From Streptomyces mirabilis (GTDB lineage: Bacteria > Actinomycetota > Actinomycetes > Streptomycetales > Streptomycetaceae): 64,000 nucleotides of DNA. This document shows positions 41,901 through 51,439 of this stretch, in pieces. The position numbers and the translations under genes are program-made. How positions within the stretch are numbered: the stretch's first letter is position 1; each line of letters opens with the position of its first letter. The DNA is taken from the NCBI RefSeq assembly GCF_039503195.1, contig NZ_JBCJKP010000001.1, positions 868,001-932,000 of the forward strand. The letters are read 5' to 3'. The notes beneath the pieces are model-generated. The model made no database searches, had not been told where the DNA came from, and saw only the letters and a list, made by a program, of their open reading frames with translations.

Positions 41901-43076
41901 TCAGGCGGGGCTGTCCCACAGGACATGCAGGGTGGGCGGCTTGCGGAAGACCAGCCCCTGCGGAGCGGCCGGACGGGCCGGGTCGAAACGCAGGGCGGGG
42001 AGGCGTTCGAGCAGGCGCTGAAGGGCGATCCGGGTCTCCAGTCGGGCGAGGTGCGCGGCAAGGCAGTAGTGCGGGCCGTGCGCGAAGGCCAGCTGGAGGC
42101 GCGCGTTCTCGCGGCGGACGTCGAACCGATCGGGATCGGGGAAGACGGCCGGGTCGCGGTTGGCGCCGGCCAGGGACACGGTGACCAGTTCACCCCGGCG
42201 GATCGTGGCCGGGCCGAGGACGGTGTCACGGGTGGCGTAGCGGTCCACGACCGCCGCTCCCGGTTCGAGGCGCAGCGATTCCTCGATCGCGCCGTCCAGC
42301 AGGCCGTCGTCATCACGGACGAGGGCGAGTTGGCCGGGGTGTCGCAGCAGGTGCAGCAACGCGTTGGTGATCATCGCCTCGGTGGTCTCTATCCCACCGA
42401 ACATCAGCACCGCGGCGTTGGACGCCACTTCGGGCAGCGCCAGCCGCTCGGCGGCGGAGCCGAGGAGCGACGCCGTACCCGGGTCGGAGACGGTGGCCTC
42501 GACGGCGGCCCTCAGCCGCGCGTACGCCTCGGCGCCCGCGGGTGCCGCCTCGTGTCCTGCGGTGATGTCCGAGACCGACCGGACGATGGAGTCGTACCAG
42601 GAGAGCACCGTGTCCGCGGTGGTGCCGACCAGCCCGAGCGCCTCGGTCACGACGGCGACGGCGAGCGGGCCGGCGAAGGCGCGCCGCAGTTCGACGGCGC
42701 CCGCCGGTTCCAGCGCGGTGATGAGCCGCTCGGTCTCCCGCTCGATGAACGAGGCGAAGCCGACGCGTACTTCCCTGGGGCGGAAGGGAGCGGTGAAGGG
42801 CTCCCGGTGGCGTGCGTGCTCGTCACCGTCCAGGGACAGCATGCTCGGACCGACGACCTGTGCGGTGGAGAACCGGGGGTCGTCGACGGTGAAGGTCGCG
42901 GGGTCGCGCATCACGTTCAGCGCCAGATCGCGGCGGGTCACCAGCCAGCCGTCCAGCTCGGGCAGCCAGGAAACGGGCTCGTGGGCACGGAGTCGCGCCA
43001 GCCGCGGATGCGGATCCGCGGCGAGTTCGGCGAGCGTGGTCGCGGCACCGAGCGGGAAGGAGCCGACCGCGCTCAT
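41901..43076 (-). CDS. cytochrome P450
   Basis: 391 residues, soluble bacterial class. I-helix VLMFGGIETTEAMI gives the oxygen-binding (A/G)GxE/DT, the K-helix is EESLR (ExxR), and the heme-binding loop is FAHGPHYCLAAHLARLE, with the thiolate Cys near residue 340. The N-terminus is short (SFPLGAATTLAELAADPHPRLARLRAHEPVSWLPELDGWLVTRRDL). It inserts oxygen into an unknown, probably small hydrophobic substrate and needs a ferredoxin encoded elsewhere. AAGG precedes the ATG at 43076. It is divergent from mutA. Confidence 0.92.
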   Translation of the reverse strand: MSAVGSFPLGAATTLAELAADPHPRLARLRAHEPVSWLPELDGWLVTRRDLALNVMRDPATFTVDDPRFSTAQVVGPSMLSLDGDEHARHREPFTAPFRPREVRVGFASFIERETERLITALEPAGAVELRRAFAGPLAVAVVTEALGLVGTTADTVLSWYDSIVRSVSDITAGHEAAPAGAEAYARLRAAVEATVSDPGTASLLGSAAERLALPEVASNAAVLMFGGIETTEAMITNALLHLLRHPGQLALVRDDDGLLDGAIEESLRLEPGAAVVDRYATRDTVLGPATIRRGELVTVSLAGANRDPAVFPDPDRFDVRRENARLQLAFAHGPHYCLAAHLARLETRIALQRLLERLPALRFDPARPAAPQGLVFRKPPTLHVLWDSPA

Positions 43077-43468
43077 CGCAAGCCTTGGCCGGGCACGGGG
43101 AATTGGATCACGACCAAGGCTAACAATCGTGCCGAAACCGCGGCTGACGGGGGCTGGCGTCGGCACCGGGATGCTCGACGTCCTGCTGCTGCCCGCCCCG
43201 GACGACCGGGCCTGGGCGGTGACCGGCCATCACGACACCACGGCGCTGAACTTCTTTTGCCGCCGGGACCGGCGCCGGACCGTGCACCCGCGGCCAGGGG
43301 CGCACCCCGCGCAGATCGTCCTCCTCGCTCCGCGGTACCCGGCGCTGTCCGAGATCGCTGTGCTGCCGTAGTACGAACCCGGCCTGTTGATCAAGACCAC
43401 CCCTGGGAGGTCAAGGTCACAGCCGCGTCCTCTGCTGCTCACCTGCGTATCTGGCCTAGCATCCGAGC
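43077..43468. other. 392-bp divergent region between P450 gene and mutA
   Basis: No gene is supported here. A plus-strand open frame crosses the region but shows no family features and no ribosome binding site. The region must contain the P450 promoter on the minus strand and the mutA promoter on the plus strand. Confidence 0.4.
43457..43462 (+). promoter_or_regulatory. -10 box for a probably leaderless mutA transcript
   Basis: TAGCAT lies 6 nt before the mutA ATG, and there is no Shine-Dalgarno. TANNNT at 6-7 nt before an ATG is the usual picture of leaderless streptomycete genes. Confidence 0.5.
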
Positions 43469-45274
43469 ATGACGGTCCTGCCTGACGACGGGCTCTCGCT
43501 GGCCGCCGAGTTCCCTGACGCGACCCATGAGCAGTGGCAACGCCTGGTTGAAGGCGTCCTGCGCAAGTCGGGCAAGGAAGTCTCGGGCGCGGCAGCGGAA
43601 GACGCCCTGTCCACCACGCTGGAGGACGGGCTGCGCGCCCGCCCCCTGTACACCGCGGACGACTCCGCGCCCGATCCCGGCCTGCCCGGTTTCGCTCCCT
43701 TCGTACGGGGCGGACGCCCCGAGGGCAACACCCTCGGCGGCTGGGACGTACGACAGCAGCACACGGCCGCCGACGGCGCTGCGGTCCTCGGGGACCTGGA
43801 GAACGGCGTCACCTCGCTCTGGCTGGTCGCCGGTGCGGACGGCATTCCGGTGTCCTCGCTCGACCGGGTCCTCGACGGCGTCTATCTCGACCTGGCGCCC
43901 GTCGTCCTCGACGCGGGACGTGACGTCGAGCCCGCCGCACGCGAGTTGCTACGGCTCTACCAGGAGCGCGGGGTCGCCAAGGAGGCGGCGCGCGGCAACC
44001 TGGGAGCCGACCCGCTGGGCCACGAGGCCCGCACGGGAGACGGCGGGTTCGACTTCGCGCCCGTCGCCGCCCTCGCGGGGCTGTGCGCCGAGGAGTACCC
44101 GGGGCTGCGGGCACTGACCGTGGACGCGCTGCCGTACCACGAGGCCGGCGGCTCGGCGGCGCAGGAGCTGGGCAGTTCGCTGGCGACCGGCGTCGCCTAC
44201 CTGCGGGAGCTGACCGAGGCGGGCCTGAGCGTCCAACAGGCCGTCGCCCAGTTGGAGTTCCGGTACGCGGCCACCGCCGACCAGTTCCTGACCATCGCCA
44301 AGCTGCGGGCGGCGCGCCGGCTCTGGGCGCGGGTCACCGAGGTCTGCGGGACCCCGGGCGGGCAGGTGCAGCACGCGGTGACCTCGCCGGTGATGATGTC
44401 CCGCCGCGATCCGTGGGTGAACATGCTGCGCACGACGGTCGCGACTCTGGCCGCCGGAGTGGGCGGCGCCGACGCCGTCACCGTGCTGCCCTTCGACCAC
44501 GCCCTGGGTCTGCCGGACGCGTTCGCCCGGCGGATCGCCCGCAACACCTCGACCATCCTGGTCGAGGAGTCGCATCTGTCCCGGGTGATCGACCCGGCGG
44601 GCGGCTCCTGGTACGTGGAGCGGCTCACGGACGAACTCGCCCATGCGGGCTGGGAGTTCTTCCAGTGGATCGAGCGGGAGGGCGGCCAGGCGGCGGCCCT
44701 GCGCTCCGGGCGGCTCGGCGAGGACCTCGCCCGCACCTGGGAGGCGCGCAGCGCGAAGCTCGCCAAGCGGCGCGAACCCGTCACCGGGGTCAGCGAGTTC
44801 CCGAACCTCGCCGAACGCCTCGTAGAGCGCGCTCCCGCCCCCGTACCGCCGTCCGGCGGCCTGCCGCGGGTGCGGCGCGACGAGGCGTTCGAGGCGCTGC
44901 GGGCCCGGTCCGACGCCCACCTGGCGGCGACCGGTTCCCGGCCGCGGATCTTCCTGGCCGCCCTCGGCCCGGCCGCCGCGCACACCGCCCGCCTCACCTT
45001 CGCCTCGAACCTGTTCCAGGCGGGTGGCATCGAGCCCGTCACCGTGGGCGCCTTCGAGGACAGCGGCGCCACCGAGGTCTGCCTGTGCTCCAGCGACACG
45101 CTGTACGAGGAGCGGGCCGCGGAGGTCGCCGGGGAGCTGAAGGCGACGGGCGCCGGGCACGTGTTCCTCGCGGGCCGTCCCGGGCAGTACCCGGATGTCG
45201 ATGCCTATGTCTTCGCGGGGTGCGACGCCGTCGCCGTGCTCTCCGCCACCCTCGACCGTATGGGAGTGTCCTGA
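43469..45274 (+). CDS. mutA: methylmalonyl-CoA mutase small (beta) subunit
   Basis: 601 residues, normal for MutA of actinobacteria. It is homologous to the large subunit across the TIM barrel ([69 protein letters not shown]). Its C-terminal domain lacks the DxHxxG cobalamin motif ([33 protein letters not shown]), so it is the non-catalytic partner in the heterodimer that interconverts succinyl-CoA and R-methylmalonyl-CoA. Its stop overlaps the mutB start (TGATG). The transcript appears leaderless. Confidence 0.95.
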   Translation: MTVLPDDGLSLAAEFPDATHEQWQRLVEGVLRKSGKEVSGAAAEDALSTTLEDGLRARPLYTADDSAPDPGLPGFAPFVRGGRPEGNTLGGWDVRQQHTAADGAAVLGDLENGVTSLWLVAGADGIPVSSLDRVLDGVYLDLAPVVLDAGRDVEPAARELLRLYQERGVAKEAARGNLGADPLGHEARTGDGGFDFAPVAALAGLCAEEYPGLRALTVDALPYHEAGGSAAQELGSSLATGVAYLRELTEAGLSVQQAVAQLEFRYAATADQFLTIAKLRAARRLWARVTEVCGTPGGQVQHAVTSPVMMSRRDPWVNMLRTTVATLAAGVGGADAVTVLPFDHALGLPDAFARRIARNTSTILVEESHLSRVIDPAGGSWYVERLTDELAHAGWEFFQWIEREGGQAAALRSGRLGEDLARTWEARSAKLAKRREPVTGVSEFPNLAERLVERAPAPVPPSGGLPRVRRDEAFEALRARSDAHLAATGSRPRIFLAALGPAAAHTARLTFASNLFQAGGIEPVTVGAFEDSGATEVCLCSSDTLYEERAAEVAGELKATGAGHVFLAGRPGQYPDVDAYVFAGCDAVAVLSATLDRMGVS

Positions 45275-47457
45275 TGGCAGCGAGGGGAATCCCCGACTTC
45301 TCCGGGATCGAGCTGGGGGTCCCGAAGGCCGACGGCGGGAACGACGAGTGGCGAAGCGCCGTCAAGAAGGCCACGGGCGGGGCCGATCTCCTGTGGGAGA
45401 CCCCGGAGGGCATCGCGGTCGAGCCGCTGTACACCGGGCAGGACCTGGAGGGCCTGGACTTCCTGGGCACCTACCCGGGCATCGCCCCGTATCTGCGCGG
45501 CCCGTACCCGACGATGTACGTCAACCAGCCCTGGACGATCCGTCAGTACGCCGGCTTCTCCACTGCGGAGGAGTCCAACGCCTTCTACCGGCGCAATCTC
45601 GCGGCCGGCCAGAAGGGCCTGTCCGTCGCCTTCGACCTGCCCACCCATCGCGGCTACGACAGCGACCACCCGCGCGTGACCGGTGACGTCGGTATGGCGG
45701 GCGTGGCGATCGACTCGATCTACGACATGCGCCAGCTCTTCGACGGCATCCCGCTGGACAAGATGACCGTGTCGATGACCATGAACGGTGCGGTACTGCC
45801 CGTACTCGCGCTCTACATCGTGGCCGCCGAGGAGCAGGGTGTACCGCCCGAGAAATTGGCCGGGACCATCCAGAACGACATCCTCAAGGAGTTCATGGTC
45901 CGCAACACCTACATCTATCCGCCGAAGCCGTCGATGCGGATCATCTCCGACATCTTCGCCTTCACCTCGCAGCGGATGCCGCGTTACAACTCCATCTCCA
46001 TCTCCGGGTACCACATCCAGGAGGCGGGCGCGACGGCCGACCTGGAGCTGGCGTACACGCTGGCCGACGGGGTGGAATACATCCGGGCGGGGCGGGAGGC
46101 GGGGATGGACGTGGACGCGTTCGCGCCCCGGCTCTCCTTCTTCTGGGCGATCGGCATGAACTTCTTCATGGAGATCGCCAAGATGCGGGCGGCGCGGCTG
46201 CTCTGGGCCAAGCTGGTCAAGCAGTTCGACCCACAGAACGCCAAGTCCCTTTCCCTGCGCACCCATTCCCAGACCTCCGGCTGGTCGCTGACCGCACAGG
46301 ACGTGTTCAACAACGTCACGCGTACGTGTGTGGAGGCGATGGCGGCGACGCAGGGGCACACCCAGTCGCTGCACACCAACGCCCTCGACGAGGCGCTCGC
46401 CCTGCCCACCGACTTCTCGGCGCGCATCGCCCGCAACACCCAGCTGCTGATCCAGCAGGAGTCGGGCACGACACGGGTGATCGACCCCTGGGGTGGCAGC
46501 GCGTACGTCGAGAAGCTGACGTACGACCTCGCCCGCCGTGCCTGGCAGCACATCGAGGAGGTCGAGGCGGCGGGCGGCATGGCCAAGGCCATCGACGCGG
46601 GCATCCCCAAGCTGCGCATCGAGGAGGCGGCTGCCCGCACCCAGGCCCGGATCGACTCCGGACGCCAGCCGGTCATCGGCGTGAACAAGTACCGGGTGGA
46701 GACCGACGAGCAGATCGACGTCCTCAAGGTCGACAACTCCTCCGTGCGCACCCAACAGATCGAGAAGCTGCGGCGGCTGCGCGCGGAGCGCGACGAACAG
46801 GCGTGCCAGGACGCCCTGCACGCCCTGACCCGGGCTGCCGAAGGCACCGGCAATCTCCTGGAACTGGCGGTGAACGCGGCCCGCGCGAAGGCCACGGTCG
46901 GCGAGATCTCCGACGCCCTGGAGAAGGTGTACGGGCGGCACGCGGGCCAGATCCGTACGATCTCGGGTGTGTACCGCACCGAAGCCGGCGAGTCGCCGTC
47001 CGTCGAACGCACCCGCACCCTGGTGTCCTCCTTCGAGGAGGCCGAGGGCCGTCGGCCCCGCATCCTGGTCGCCAAGATGGGCCAGGACGGGCACGACCGC
47101 GGCCAGAAGGTGATCGCCACCGCCTTCGCCGACCTCGGCTTCGACGTCGACGTCGGCCCGCTGTTCCAGACCCCGGGCGAGGTGGCGCGCCAGGCCGTCG
47201 AGGCGGACGTGCACATCGTCGGGGTGTCCTCGCTGGCCGCCGGGCACCTCACCCTCGTACCGGCGCTCAGGGAGTCGCTCGCCGAGGAGGGCCGCGAGGA
47301 CATCATGGTCGTGGTCGGCGGGGTGATCCCGCCGCAGGACGTGCCCACGCTCCTCGAGATGGGCGCGGCGGCCGTGTTCCCGCCCGGGACGGTGATCCCG
47401 GACGCGGCGTACGACCTGGTGCAGCGGCTGTCCGCCGACCTCGGCCACGACCTCTGA
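45274..47457 (+). CDS. mutB: methylmalonyl-CoA mutase large (alpha) subunit
   Basis: 727 residues. The N-terminal TIM barrel binds the CoA ester ([52 protein letters not shown]). The C-terminal cobalamin domain has [31 protein letters not shown], where DGHDRG supplies the His ligand to cobalt, then SSLAAGH and [10 protein letters not shown]. It catalyses the radical isomerisation of succinyl-CoA and methylmalonyl-CoA, feeding extender units to polyketides and degrading propionyl-CoA. The start overlaps the mutA stop, and meaB follows after 5 bp, so the three are one operon. Confidence 0.97.
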   Translation: MAARGIPDFSGIELGVPKADGGNDEWRSAVKKATGGADLLWETPEGIAVEPLYTGQDLEGLDFLGTYPGIAPYLRGPYPTMYVNQPWTIRQYAGFSTAEESNAFYRRNLAAGQKGLSVAFDLPTHRGYDSDHPRVTGDVGMAGVAIDSIYDMRQLFDGIPLDKMTVSMTMNGAVLPVLALYIVAAEEQGVPPEKLAGTIQNDILKEFMVRNTYIYPPKPSMRIISDIFAFTSQRMPRYNSISISGYHIQEAGATADLELAYTLADGVEYIRAGREAGMDVDAFAPRLSFFWAIGMNFFMEIAKMRAARLLWAKLVKQFDPQNAKSLSLRTHSQTSGWSLTAQDVFNNVTRTCVEAMAATQGHTQSLHTNALDEALALPTDFSARIARNTQLLIQQESGTTRVIDPWGGSAYVEKLTYDLARRAWQHIEEVEAAGGMAKAIDAGIPKLRIEEAAARTQARIDSGRQPVIGVNKYRVETDEQIDVLKVDNSSVRTQQIEKLRRLRAERDEQACQDALHALTRAAEGTGNLLELAVNAARAKATVGEISDALEKVYGRHAGQIRTISGVYRTEAGESPSVERTRTLVSSFEEAEGRRPRILVAKMGQDGHDRGQKVIATAFADLGFDVDVGPLFQTPGEVARQAVEADVHIVGVSSLAAGHLTLVPALRESLAEEGREDIMVVVGGVIPPQDVPTLLEMGAAAVFPPGTVIPDAAYDLVQRLSADLGHDL

Positions 47458-47462
47458 CCCCC

Positions 47463-48449
47463 ATGGCGATCGACCTCGACACCTATGTGAAGGGCGTACT
47501 CGACGGAAGGCGGGCACTGGTGGCGCGCGCCATCACGCTCGTGGAGTCGACGAGGCCCCAACACCGTGCCCTGGCACAGGAGTTGCTGACCGAGCTGCTG
47601 CCGCACAGCGGGAAGGCGCGGCGGATCGGCATCAGCGGCGTACCCGGTGTGGGCAAGTCGACGTTCATCGACGCGTTCGGCACGCTGCTCACCTCGCTCG
47701 GGTACCGGGTTGCGGTGCTCGCCGTCGATCCGTCGTCGAGTCGGACCGGCGGTTCGATCCTGGGTGACAAGACCCGGATGGAGCGCCTGGCCGTCGACCC
47801 GGCGGCCTTCGTACGCCCCTCCCCCACCGCGGGCACGCTCGGCGGGGTCGCGAAGGCGACCCGGGAGTCGATCGTGGTGATGGAGGCGGCGGGCTATGAC
47901 GTGGTCCTGGTGGAGACGGTCGGCGTCGGCCAGTCCGAGACCGCGGTGGCGAACATGGTCGACTCCTTCCTGCTGCTGACTCTCGCCCGCACCGGGGACC
48001 AGTTGCAGGGCATCAAGAAGGGCGTCCTGGAACTGGCGGACGTCATCGCGGTCAACAAGGCGGACGGCCCGCACGAGCGGGACGCCCGTGGTGCGGCACG
48101 GGAGCTGGCGGGCGCGCTGCGGCTGATGCATCCCGTCGACGCCGCCTGGACGCCGCCGGTGCTGAGTTGCAGTGCCCGTGAGTCGACCGGTCTGGACACG
48201 GTGTGGGAGCGCCTCGAACAGCACCGCACGCTCCTCGACTCCACCGGCCGCCTCGCCGCCAAGCGCCGCGACCAGCAGGTGGACTGGACGTGGACGATGG
48301 TCCGCGACGAACTCCTCGGCCGCCTGCACGCCGACGCTGCCGTACGCGCCCTCGCCCCCGGCCTCGAACAACAGGTGCAGGACGGGGAGTTGACGGCCAC
48401 GCTGGCCGCCGAGCGGATCCTGGGGGTGTTCGGCGGCGGGCGCGGCTGA
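47463..48449 (+). CDS. meaB: methylmalonyl-CoA mutase-associated GTPase MeaB
   Basis: 328 residues. A G3E-family GTPase with P-loop GVPGVGKST, Switch-region VDPSSSRTGGSILGDKTRMERLA, Walker B-like VVLVETVGVGQSE, and NKAD for guanine recognition. MeaB loads adenosylcobalamin into the mutase and protects it from inactivation, using GTP hydrolysis. It lies 5 bp after mutB, the standard order. The start ATG 47463 follows the mutB stop too closely for a strong separate ribosome binding site, so coupling is likely. Confidence 0.95.
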   Translation: MAIDLDTYVKGVLDGRRALVARAITLVESTRPQHRALAQELLTELLPHSGKARRIGISGVPGVGKSTFIDAFGTLLTSLGYRVAVLAVDPSSSRTGGSILGDKTRMERLAVDPAAFVRPSPTAGTLGGVAKATRESIVVMEAAGYDVVLVETVGVGQSETAVANMVDSFLLLTLARTGDQLQGIKKGVLELADVIAVNKADGPHERDARGAARELAGALRLMHPVDAAWTPPVLSCSARESTGLDTVWERLEQHRTLLDSTGRLAAKRRDQQVDWTWTMVRDELLGRLHADAAVRALAPGLEQQVQDGELTATLAAERILGVFGGGRG

Positions 48450-48535
48450 ACCGCGTACGGGGCGCACCGGGTGATGCGGTGAGCCCTGTACGCGCCCCTG
48501 TGTGCCGGGGAAAGTGCGCCATGTCGACGGTCATA

Positions 48536-48561
48536 CGGCTGAGGTAGTGCCTACTCAGCCG
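48536..48561 (+). promoter_or_regulatory. imperfect palindrome upstream of the orphan FAD-domain gene
   Basis: The sequence from 48536 has arms CGGCTGAGGTAG and CTACTCAGCCG that pair over 11 bp with one bulged base. It lies 30-55 bp before the GTG at 48591, with an AT-rich ATTTTCC next to it. It could be an operator for an unknown dimeric regulator or a small hairpin in the leader. No regulator gene adjoins it. Confidence 0.4.
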
Positions 48562-48590
48562 CTCATTTTCCAGGAAGCAGGTCGGCTGCC

Positions 48591-49331
48591 GTGCTCTTGC
48601 GTCTACCCACATCCGTGTCCGAAGCACAGGAGTGCATGGCCGAGGGGGCGGTGCCCATAGGCGGGGCGACCCTGATATGGGCCACCTGGCAGCGGGACGG
48701 CTTCCCCGAGCAGGCCATGTCGCTGCGCGACCTGCCGGAAGCCACCATGATCGGCCGCGAGAGGCTGGGCGGGGCCGTGATACTGAACCGGATCGACGAC
48801 CGCGTGCCCGAAGCACTGCGCCGGGCGGCCGCCACCGTGGGGACCGGAGCCGTGCGCCGCACGGCCACCGTCGGCGGCAACATCGTCGGGAGCACCCTGC
48901 GCTGTCTGCTGCCCGCCGCACTCGTGCTGGAAGCGCGCGCGGTGGTCCTGGATCCGGACAGCGTCTACGAGACCGACCTGACCGAGGTACTGGCCAAGGG
49001 CCACCTGCTGCTCGGCCTCCGCTGGCGCGATCCGATCACCAGCGCGTACCGCAAGCTGCCCGGCGAAGCGGGCGGTCCGCCACCACTGGTCGTCGCCGCC
49101 GCTCTGCACGCCGTCGGCACCGGGGGAACGCGCCTGCGCGTCGCCGTCCGCGACGGGTACGACGTACTCACCGAGGGCACCGAGTACGTCGCCGGTTCCG
49201 ACTCGGCCTCCGACGTCGAACAGGTCCTCGACGACCTGCGTCGCACGGCTGTCGGCGCACTGCACGCCACGGCCCGGGAAGCGGTCGACGAACTGGTCAC
49301 CGACCTCGTGTCCCGTCCCACCGGTCGTTGA
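48591..49331 (+). CDS. stand-alone FAD-binding domain of molybdenum hydroxylase type
   Basis: 246 residues resembling the medium (FAD) subunit of xanthine dehydrogenase/CO dehydrogenase enzymes: LLRLPTSVSEAQECMAEGAVPIGGATLIWA (FAD pyrophosphate loop, usually GGT), VGTGAVRRTATVGGNIVGSTLRCLLPAALVLEARAVVL (second FAD motif) and the C-terminal CO_deh_flav_C-like region. Large and iron-sulfur subunit genes are absent on both sides. It may be a redox protein with a new partner or a domesticated carrier. The GTG start at 48591 has AGG 10-12 nt upstream. Confidence 0.7.
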   Translation: MLLRLPTSVSEAQECMAEGAVPIGGATLIWATWQRDGFPEQAMSLRDLPEATMIGRERLGGAVILNRIDDRVPEALRRAAATVGTGAVRRTATVGGNIVGSTLRCLLPAALVLEARAVVLDPDSVYETDLTEVLAKGHLLLGLRWRDPITSAYRKLPGEAGGPPPLVVAAALHAVGTGGTRLRVAVRDGYDVLTEGTEYVAGSDSASDVEQVLDDLRRTAVGALHATAREAVDELVTDLVSRPTGR

Positions 49332-49411
49332 GGGCCCTCCCGAACACCGGCTGCACGGTCTTGGCGCCGCCGCCGTCGGCCCGAGGTCGCCCGTCGGGCA
49401 GGATGGGCGCC

Positions 49412-49945
49412 ATGACCGAGATCCACACGCCCCGCCTCCTCCTCCGCCGCTGGTCCGACGACGACCTCGTGCCGATGGCGGACATCAATGCCGACCCCCG
49501 AGTCATGCACTGGATCGACGACGGCTCCGTTCGCGACCTGGACCACACGGCGGAGGCCATCGAACAGTGGGAAGAGGAATGGGACGAGGAGGGATTCGGC
49601 CTCTTCGCCGTCGAACTGCTGGCCTCCGGCGAACTGGCCGGTTTCGTGGGCCTGTCCGTGCCCGAGTTCCTGCCGGAGGTACTGCCCGCCGTCGCCATCA
49701 GCTGGCGGCTCGGCTCACCGTTCTGGGGTCAGGGGTACGCCTCCGAAGCCGCCCAGGCCACGTTGGAGTTCGCGCTCCAGGACCGTGGCCTCGACCGCGT
49801 CATCAGCATCACCCGACCGGGGGACGACGCGTCCGAGAACGTCATCCGCAAGCTCGGTTTGACGCTGGAGCGCGAGACGACGCACCCGGTGTACGGCTAT
49901 CCCCTGTTCGTTCACGTCATCGATCTCACCGAGTTCCAGGCCTGA
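49412..49945 (+). CDS. GNAT-family N-acetyltransferase (RimJ/RimL-like)
   Basis: 177 residues. TPRLLLRRWSDDDLVPMADINADPRVMHWI is the N-terminus typical of the RimJ/RimL subgroup, and WRLGSPFWGQGYASEAAQATLEFAL carries the acetyl-CoA loop (Q/RxxGxG/A). The C-terminus ends in the usual NVIRKLGLTLE segment. It transfers an acetyl group to the alpha-amino group of a protein or to a small amine; the target is unknown. It is 80 bp after the FAD-domain gene and could be co-transcribed. Confidence 0.85.
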   Translation: MTEIHTPRLLLRRWSDDDLVPMADINADPRVMHWIDDGSVRDLDHTAEAIEQWEEEWDEEGFGLFAVELLASGELAGFVGLSVPEFLPEVLPAVAISWRLGSPFWGQGYASEAAQATLEFALQDRGLDRVISITRPGDDASENVIRKLGLTLERETTHPVYGYPLFVHVIDLTEFQA

Positions 49946-49972
49946 ACCCGTCGAGTCGTCGGTCCCCGCGGT

Positions 49973-50866
49973 TCATGCCCTGGTACGGTCCGGCGCGGCC
50001 GACGACGCGACGAGCACCTGGGTGAGCGGGATCCGCGCCAGCAGGATCGCTCCGTACAGGATCAGGGCGGCCCCGACGGTCTCGGGGATCAGCCACCAGC
50101 CGGTGCGTACCCGCTCCGCGTACAAGGTGACGCCCAGGACGAGGCTGACCAGGGCGTCACCGAGGGTGAGGGCGGGCTGGGAAGCGACGAGGGGGCCGGA
50201 CTGGACGGCGTTCTGCAGAAGGAACAGCGCGCAGACTCCGGTGGCGGCGAAGGCATAGGTCTGCCAGGCGAGAAAGAACCCGGTGACGCCGCCCGTCTCC
50301 CAGGCGTGCGTGGCGTCCTTGATCAGGGCCGCGGTGAGTGCGTAACCGATGGCCGCCGCGGCACCGAAACAGGCCGCGCGGGCGCGTCCGGCAGGGCACC
50401 GCAGGGCGACACCGACGGCAGCCACGATGACGCCGACGCAGCACACGATGGCCAGGATCCAGCCGCCGGTGGTGGGCCGGTCGGTCCCGACCGAGGGGGC
50501 GGCCGCGGCCAGCACGGTACCCAGCCCGACGGCGATGCACACCACGGCGATCCACCCGCGCCGGGTCACCCGACGCCGTAGCACCAGACCGCCGATGAGC
50601 AGAGCGAACGGCAGTTCCAGGACGAAGATCGGCTGTACGACGGACAGCGCTCCGTCGACCAGCGCCAGCGCCTGGAAGCATGCCGCCGCCATGACCGCGG
50701 CCATCCCGCCCAGCCACACCGGCCGGTGCAGCAGCTCGACGAGCAGCCTGGCGTGGAAGCCCTCGGACAACGGCACGTCCTGTGCCGCGCGGCGCTGGAG
50801 GACAGTGGCGGTCGCGTTGCTGACCGCGGCCAGCACCGCGAAGACGACGGAGAACACCAACGCCAC
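49973..50866 (-). CDS. DMT-superfamily permease (EamA-like)
   Basis: 297 residues with about nine to ten hydrophobic helices (VALVFSVVFAVLAAVSNATATVLQRRAA, PIFVLELPFALLIGGLVL, LVSLVLGVTLYAE). The layout matches the bacterial DMT transporters with duplicated EamA halves, often called magnesium-transporter-NIPA-like in streptomycetes. Substrate unknown. GTG 50866 was chosen because AAGGAGG lies 9 nt before it. It converges with the GNAT gene. Confidence 0.8.
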   Translation of the reverse strand: MALVFSVVFAVLAAVSNATATVLQRRAAQDVPLSEGFHARLLVELLHRPVWLGGMAAVMAAACFQALALVDGALSVVQPIFVLELPFALLIGGLVLRRRVTRRGWIAVVCIAVGLGTVLAAAAPSVGTDRPTTGGWILAIVCCVGVIVAAVGVALRCPAGRARAACFGAAAAIGYALTAALIKDATHAWETGGVTGFFLAWQTYAFAATGVCALFLLQNAVQSGPLVASQPALTLGDALVSLVLGVTLYAERVRTGWWLIPETVGAALILYGAILLARIPLTQVLVASSAAPDRTRA

Positions 50867-51439
50867 CGGCTTGCCCCTCCTTCTCTCCCGCTCCTCTCCC
50901 GCTTTCTCCCCCGGGCACCGACCGAGGCGCACGGGTCACCCCCATGTTCCCGCGCCACCATGAAGTCCGCCCCCTGGCACACCCAGGTGCCGTTGCCCGG
51001 ACCACGGACAAGACCACGCCATGGCCGCCACGCACTCGACGCGGTCAGCCCCGCGGCCGGAAATCACGCGTGGGCCGAGAACGTCTCCGCCTCACGAGCG
51101 ATAGCAACGGTTCCGCCGTTCCCGGCCCGGACGGTACTGGCCAACAGCGCTCCGTCACCCTGTGGAGCCGTGCGGCGGCGAAGGTCGCCGGGGTCGGTCG
51201 GCCGCACCCCGGCACCCGCCCGACCGGTTCTGCCATCTCGTCCACGGTGTGCCCGAGGCGCTCGTACCGCTCGGTCCCGTGACGGGAGAACCCCCCAATC
51301 CCTGGGCGCAGTTGACGCCCGCGCTGAGCGAGGCCGACTGAGTCCGGGGTCGCCGCGGACGCCGGGAAGGACGCGCGGGCGTCGACACGTGCCATGCTGG
51401 AACCGCCGATCATGGCGGAGAGCGAGGCAGAACAACAGC
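50867..51439. other. 573-bp region with a possible decayed minus-strand gene
   Basis: No intact gene is supported. On the minus strand, two neighbouring frames each give a protein-like stretch: DEMAEPVGRVPGCGRPTPATFAAARLHRV (about 51160-51245) and, in another frame, GNGGTVAIAREAETFSAHA (about 51065-51130). They could be parts of one frameshifted short gene, but no family is recognised. The rest must contain promoters for the divergent DMT permease and FUSC genes. Confidence 0.3.

Noticed and set aside
43168..43371. Short plus-strand frame before mutA as a gene
   Set aside because: No ribosome binding site, no recognisable motif, and it ends upstream of the mutA promoter.
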